Shown piece after piece: positions 60,866-64,000 of a DNA stretch of 64,000 nt (its first letter is position 1; every line of letters begins with the position of its first letter). The notes below the pieces were generated by a model, which was not told the DNA's origin, ran no database searches, and saw only the letters and a program-made list of their open reading frames with translations. Both the position numbers and the translations under genes were made by a program. Origin of the DNA: Kineococcus sp. NBC_00420 (GTDB lineage Bacteria; Actinomycetota; Actinomycetes; Actinomycetales; Kineococcaceae); the NCBI RefSeq assembly GCF_036021035.1, contig NZ_CP107930.1, positions 3,782,001 to 3,846,000 on the forward strand. Reading direction: 5' to 3'.

Positions 60866-60977
60866 TAACCTGAGCACGGCCGCGACTGGCGCTGGGTGGG
60901 TCACCACCGGGGAGCGGCCACGGGCACCGTCCGAACGGGCGGGTCCCGCCGTTCACGGGGTCGTCCGCCTGGGCCTC
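60866..60977 (+). ncRNA. ZTP (pfl) riboswitch with -10 element, glyA-folD leader
   Basis: TAACCT (60866-60871) is a likely -10. From about 60878 the RNA carries CGCGACTGGCGC, GGGTGGGTCACCACCGGGGA and, after a variable hairpin, CCGCCTGGGC (60965-60974). These are the two conserved halves of the pfl/ZTP aptamer, which binds ZMP/ZTP when 10-formyl-THF is short and turns on folate one-carbon genes. The glyA ribosome site (GAGGAG) is 25 nt downstream. Confidence 0.88.
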
Positions 60978-61012
60978 GCGTCGCGACCACCGCCGCCGTA
61001 CGAGGAGCGAAC

Positions 61013-62311
61013 GTGACCGACGTCCAGCCCATCACCAGCCAGGGTGTGACCGACCGCCCCCTCTCCGAGGTCGACCCGGAGATCGCCGCCGTGCTCGACG
61101 CCGAACTCGGCCGTCAGCGCGACACCCTCGAGATGATCGCCAGCGAGAACTTCGCCCCGCGCTCCGTCCTCGAGGCACAGGGGTCCGTCCTCACCAACAA
61201 GTACGCCGAGGGCTACCCCGGCAAGCGCTACTACGGCGGCTGCGAGCACGTCGACGTCGCCGAGGACCTCGCGCGCGACCGCGCCAAGGCCCTCTTCGGC
61301 GCCGAGCACGCCAACGTCCAGCCGCACTCCGGCGCCACCGCCAACGCGGCCGCCATGCACGCCTTCATCCGCGGCGGCGACGGCATCCTCGGCCTCGAGC
61401 TGGCCCACGGCGGCCACCTCACGCACGGCATGAAGATCAACTTCTCGGGCCGCATGTACGACGTCTCCTCCTACGGGGTGGACCCGACGACGTTCCGCGT
61501 CGACATGGACGTCGTGCGCGCCACGGCGCTGCAGGCCCGGCCCAAGCTGATCATCGCGGGCTGGTCGGCCTACCCCCGCCAGCTCGACTTCGCAGCCTTC
61601 CGCTCCATCGCCGACGAGGTCGGCGCCCACCTCATGGTCGACATGGCGCACTTCGCCGGCCTCGTCGCGGCCGGTCTGCACCCCTCGCCCGTCCCGTACG
61701 CCGACGTCGTGACCACCACGGTCCACAAGACCCTCGCCGGCCCCCGCTCGGGTCTCATCCTGACCAAGCAGGAGTTCGCGAAGAAGATCGACTCCGCGGT
61801 CTTCCCGGGCCAGCAGGGTGGCCCGCTGATGCACGTCATCGCCGCGAAGGCCGTCGCCTTCAAGGTCGCGGGCTCCGAGGAGTTCGCCGAGCGTCAGCGC
61901 CGCACCCTCGAGGGCGCCAAGATCGTCGCCGAGCGCCTCACCGCGGCCGACGCGAAGGAGGCCGGCGTGTCCGTCCTCACCGGCGGCACCGACGTCCACC
62001 TCGTGCTCGTCGACCTGCGCGACTCCCAGCTCGACGGCCAGCAGGCCGAGGACCGTCTCCACGAGGTCGGCATCACCGTCAACCGCAACGCGGTGCCCTT
62101 CGACCCGCGTCCGCCGATGGTCACCTCCGGCCTGCGGATCGGCACCCCGGCGCTCGCGACCCGTGGTTTCGGGGCGGCGGAGTTCACCGAGGTGGCCGAC
62201 GTCATCGCGCTCGCGCTCAAGCCGGAGTTCGACGCGGACGCCCTGCGCGCCCGGGTCGCGAAGCTGACCGCCGAGTTCCCGCTCTACCCGTCGAACAAGG
62301 GCTTCCTGTGA
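61013..62311 (+). CDS. glyA: serine hydroxymethyltransferase
   Basis: A 432-residue PLP enzyme that makes glycine and methylene-THF from serine. [20 protein letters not shown] (about 32-51), [35 protein letters not shown] and the PLP lysine in [14 protein letters not shown] are plain. The GTG at 61013 has GAGGAG 6 nt upstream and fits the family; a longer frame runs through the riboswitch and is not real. folD overlaps its stop by 4 bp. Confidence 0.98.
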   Translation: MTDVQPITSQGVTDRPLSEVDPEIAAVLDAELGRQRDTLEMIASENFAPRSVLEAQGSVLTNKYAEGYPGKRYYGGCEHVDVAEDLARDRAKALFGAEHANVQPHSGATANAAAMHAFIRGGDGILGLELAHGGHLTHGMKINFSGRMYDVSSYGVDPTTFRVDMDVVRATALQARPKLIIAGWSAYPRQLDFAAFRSIADEVGAHLMVDMAHFAGLVAAGLHPSPVPYADVVTTTVHKTLAGPRSGLILTKQEFAKKIDSAVFPGQQGGPLMHVIAAKAVAFKVAGSEEFAERQRRTLEGAKIVAERLTAADAKEAGVSVLTGGTDVHLVLVDLRDSQLDGQQAEDRLHEVGITVNRNAVPFDPRPPMVTSGLRIGTPALATRGFGAAEFTEVADVIALALKPEFDADALRARVAKLTAEFPLYPSNKGFL

Positions 62312-63195
62312 CGGCGACGGTCCTCGACGGCAAGGCCGCCGCGGCGGCGGTGAAGGCGGACCTCGCCGAACGCGTCGCCGTGCTGCGCGAGCACGGCATC
62401 GTCCCCGGCCTGGGCACGGTCCTGGTCGGCGACGACCCGGGGTCGGCCAGCTACGTCCGCGGCAAGCACCGCGACTGCGCCGAGGTCGGCATCGCCTCGA
62501 TCCAGGTCCAGCTGCCGGCCACGGCGACGCAGGCCGAGATCGAGTCCGAGATCGCCCAGCTGAACGCGAACCCGGAGTGCACGGGGTTCATCGTCCAACT
62601 GCCGCTCCCCGACGGCATCGACGCCAACCGCGTGCTCGAGATGGTCGACCCCGACAAGGACGCCGACGGGCTGCACCCCACGAACCTCGGTCGTCTGGTG
62701 CTGCGGGTGCGCGAGGAGATCACCTCCCCGCTGCCCTGCACCCCGCGCGGGGTCATCGACCTGCTGCTGCGCCACGACGTCCCGCTCGACGGGGCCGAGG
62801 TCGTCGTCGTCGGTCGCGGGGTCACGGTCGGTCGCCCCATCGGGCTGCTGCTGACCCGTCGCCACCCCAACGCGACGGTCACGTTGTGCCACACCGGGAC
62901 CAGGGACCTGGCGAGCCACCTGAAGCGGGCCGACGTCATCGTCGCCGCGGCCGGGGTCCCGGGCCTGGTCACGAAGGAGGACGTCAAGCCGGGGGCCGCG
63001 GTGCTCGACGTCGGCGTCTCCCGCGTGCTCGACCCCGAGACGGGCAAGAACCGGCTGACCGGCGACATCGCCCTGGACGTCGCCGAGGTCGCGGGGTTCA
63101 TGGCCCCCAACCCCGGTGGGGTCGGTCCGATGACCCGCGCGCTGCTGCTGACGAACGTGGTCGAGTCCGCCGAACGCGCCGCCGGCCTCCGCTGA
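62308..63195 (+). CDS. folD: methylene-THF dehydrogenase/methenyl-THF cyclohydrolase
   Basis: A 295-residue bifunctional enzyme that turns methylene-THF into 10-formyl-THF. [15 protein letters not shown] (catalytic Lys, about 50-64), [27 protein letters not shown] and the NADP loop [16 protein letters not shown] (about 168-183) are standard. The GTG overlaps the glyA stop (GTGA); together with GlyA it supplies formyl groups to PurN and PurH under ZTP control. A repeated hairpin follows at 5 bp. Confidence 0.98.
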   Translation: MTATVLDGKAAAAAVKADLAERVAVLREHGIVPGLGTVLVGDDPGSASYVRGKHRDCAEVGIASIQVQLPATATQAEIESEIAQLNANPECTGFIVQLPLPDGIDANRVLEMVDPDKDADGLHPTNLGRLVLRVREEITSPLPCTPRGVIDLLLRHDVPLDGAEVVVVGRGVTVGRPIGLLLTRRHPNATVTLCHTGTRDLASHLKRADVIVAAAGVPGLVTKEDVKPGAAVLDVGVSRVLDPETGKNRLTGDIALDVAEVAGFMAPNPGGVGPMTRALLLTNVVESAERAAGLR

Positions 63196-63200
63196 CCGCC

Positions 63201-63260
63201 ACTCCTGGGAGCCTTTCCACCCTTCCTGGCCTTCGGAAGGGTGGAAAGCTCCCCAGGAGT
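63201..63260. repeat. long intergenic hairpin, repeat copy B
   Basis: Arms of about 26 nt (63201-63226 and 63235-63260) pair nearly fully, with one bulged base on each side and an 8-nt loop. Outer bases ACTCCTGGG pair with CCCAGGAGT, and the inner CTTTCCACCCTTCC pairs with its complement. Same family as copy A at 53480. It probably ends the glyA-folD transcript. Confidence 0.75.
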
Positions 63261-63292
63261 TGGTGTCGGAGGGGGCGGGTAGGGTCCGCGGC

Positions 63293-64000
63293 GTGCCTCG
63301 GAAGAAGAAGTCGATCACCGTCGCGACGATCAACGTCAACGGTGTCCGCGCCGCCGTCCGGCGCGGGATGCACCCCTGGCTGGAGGGTCGCGACCCGGAC
63401 GTCGTGCTGCTGCAGGAGGTCCGCGCCCCCGACGACGAACTGCGCAAGGCCCTGCCGGGCTACGCGCACGTCGCCCACACCGAGGCCGCCGCGAAGGGCC
63501 GCGCCGGGGTGGCGATCGCGTCGAGGGCGAAGTTCACCGCTGTCCGCATCGGGTTCGCCCACGACCCGCACTTCGAGACCTCCGGCCGCTGGATCGAGGT
63601 CGACGTCGACACCGCCGTCGGGCCGATGACCTTCGTCAGCGCCTACGTGCACTCCGGCGAGGTCGGAACCCCCCAGCAGGACGACAAGTACCGCTTCCTC
63701 GACGCCATGGACGTCCGCTTCGCCGAACTCGGCCGGATCGCGCAGGAGACTGGCCGGGAGGCTCTCGTCGCGGGTGACCTGAACGTCGGGCACACCGCAC
63801 GCGACATCAAGAACTGGAAGGGCAACCGGAACAAGGCCGGGTTCCTCGAGGACGAGCGCGCCCACTTCGACCACTGGTTCGACACCCTCGGCTGGGTCGA
63901 CACCCAGCGCAGCGTCGCCGGTGACGTCGACGGCCCGTACGCCTGGTGGTCCTGGCGCGGGCAGGCCTTCGACAACGACACCGGCTGGCGCATCGACTAC
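63293..64000 (+). CDS. xthA: exodeoxyribonuclease III (partial, runs off the window)
   Basis: The first 236 residues of an AP endonuclease/3'-5' exonuclease of base-excision repair. ATINVNGVRAAVRRGM (Asn, about 11-26), VVLLQEVRAPDDEL (catalytic Glu, about 38-51), YVHSGEV and LVAGDLNVGHTARDIKN (Asp, Asn) are visible. The final SDH motif lies beyond the window edge. The GTG at 63293 has TAGGGT (63280-63285) 7 nt upstream, a leaderless pattern. It follows folD, with the hairpin repeat between. Confidence 0.93.
   Translation, partial: MPRKKKSITVATINVNGVRAAVRRGMHPWLEGRDPDVVLLQEVRAPDDELRKALPGYAHVAHTEAAAKGRAGVAIASRAKFTAVRIGFAHDPHFETSGRWIEVDVDTAVGPMTFVSAYVHSGEVGTPQQDDKYRFLDAMDVRFAELGRIAQETGREALVAGDLNVGHTARDIKNWKGNRNKAGFLEDERAHFDHWFDTLGWVDTQRSVAGDVDGPYAWWSWRGQAFDNDTGWRIDY

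Noticed and set aside
1-64000. tRNA, rRNA, CRISPR, insertion sequences or prophage
   Set aside because: I read the intergenic regions and saw no cloverleaf, direct-repeat array, transposase or integrase. Short tRNA genes could still be missed without a search tool.

Overview
The window is very GC-rich chromosomal DNA with many GTG starts. Its gene content is actinobacterial: pcrA, sucCD-perM-purN-purH-DUF3017, an acyl-CoA carboxylase beta/epsilon pair, monomer-type NADP isocitrate dehydrogenase neighbours, MurR/RpiR and DtxR-type control signals. A Kineococcus/Kineosporia-like actinomycete is a reasonable guess, but that is inference. I saw no rRNA, tRNA, CRISPR array, insertion sequence or phage gene.

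Layout. 0-5 kb: a beta-propeller protein, an APH-type kinase, and a TetR/MMPL exporter pair with two operator-like palindromes. 5-9.8 kb: pcrA, an alpha/beta hydrolase, acetamidase and a PPOX protein. 9.8-17.3 kb: an amino-sugar cluster with a cytoplasmic GH29 fucosidase, RpiR regulator, SIS protein, an NgcEFG-like importer and a BadF/GlcNAc-type kinase; the importer and kinase genes are chained by 4-bp GTGA overlaps. 17.3-22.5 kb: lysine/arginine exporter and its LysR regulator, DUF427, Na+/H+ antiporter, GlsB and YciO/Sua5 proteins. 21.8-28.7 kb: amine catabolism (copper amine oxidase, two APC permeases, IclR regulator). 28.7-32.7 kb: aldehyde dehydrogenase, dihydroxyacetone kinase and epimerase. 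32.8-33.5 kb: a frameshifted gene. 33.7-40.5 kb: sucC-sucD-perM-purN-purH-DUF3017. 40.6-44.9 kb: metNIQ and sfnG, divergent, each under a different SAM riboswitch class. 45-53.5 kb: amidase, idi, a YhaO/YhaN-type nuclease-ATPase pair, accE-pccB and icd. 53.5-60.8 kb: nucleoside hydrolase, tyrosine phosphatase, an iron-regulated siderophore-binding lipoprotein, corA, prsW, YidD-like protein, purU and isochorismate synthase. 60.8-64 kb: a ZTP riboswitch controlling glyA-folD, then xthA running off the end.

How the parts work together. Housekeeping one-carbon and purine genes (purN, purH, purU, glyA, folD) recur through the window, and the ZTP riboswitch links glyA-folD to purine-intermediate status. 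Sulfur genes (methionine importer, dimethyl-sulfone monooxygenase) are tied to SAM level. Nitrogen-releasing functions (amine oxidase, permeases, acetamidase) form accessory islands between conserved housekeeping blocks.

Regulatory style. A large share of genes have a TANNNT-like hexamer only 6-9 nt before the start codon and no Shine-Dalgarno site, which suggests widespread leaderless transcription. Two related long hairpins follow icd and folD and look like copies of one dispersed intergenic repeat.
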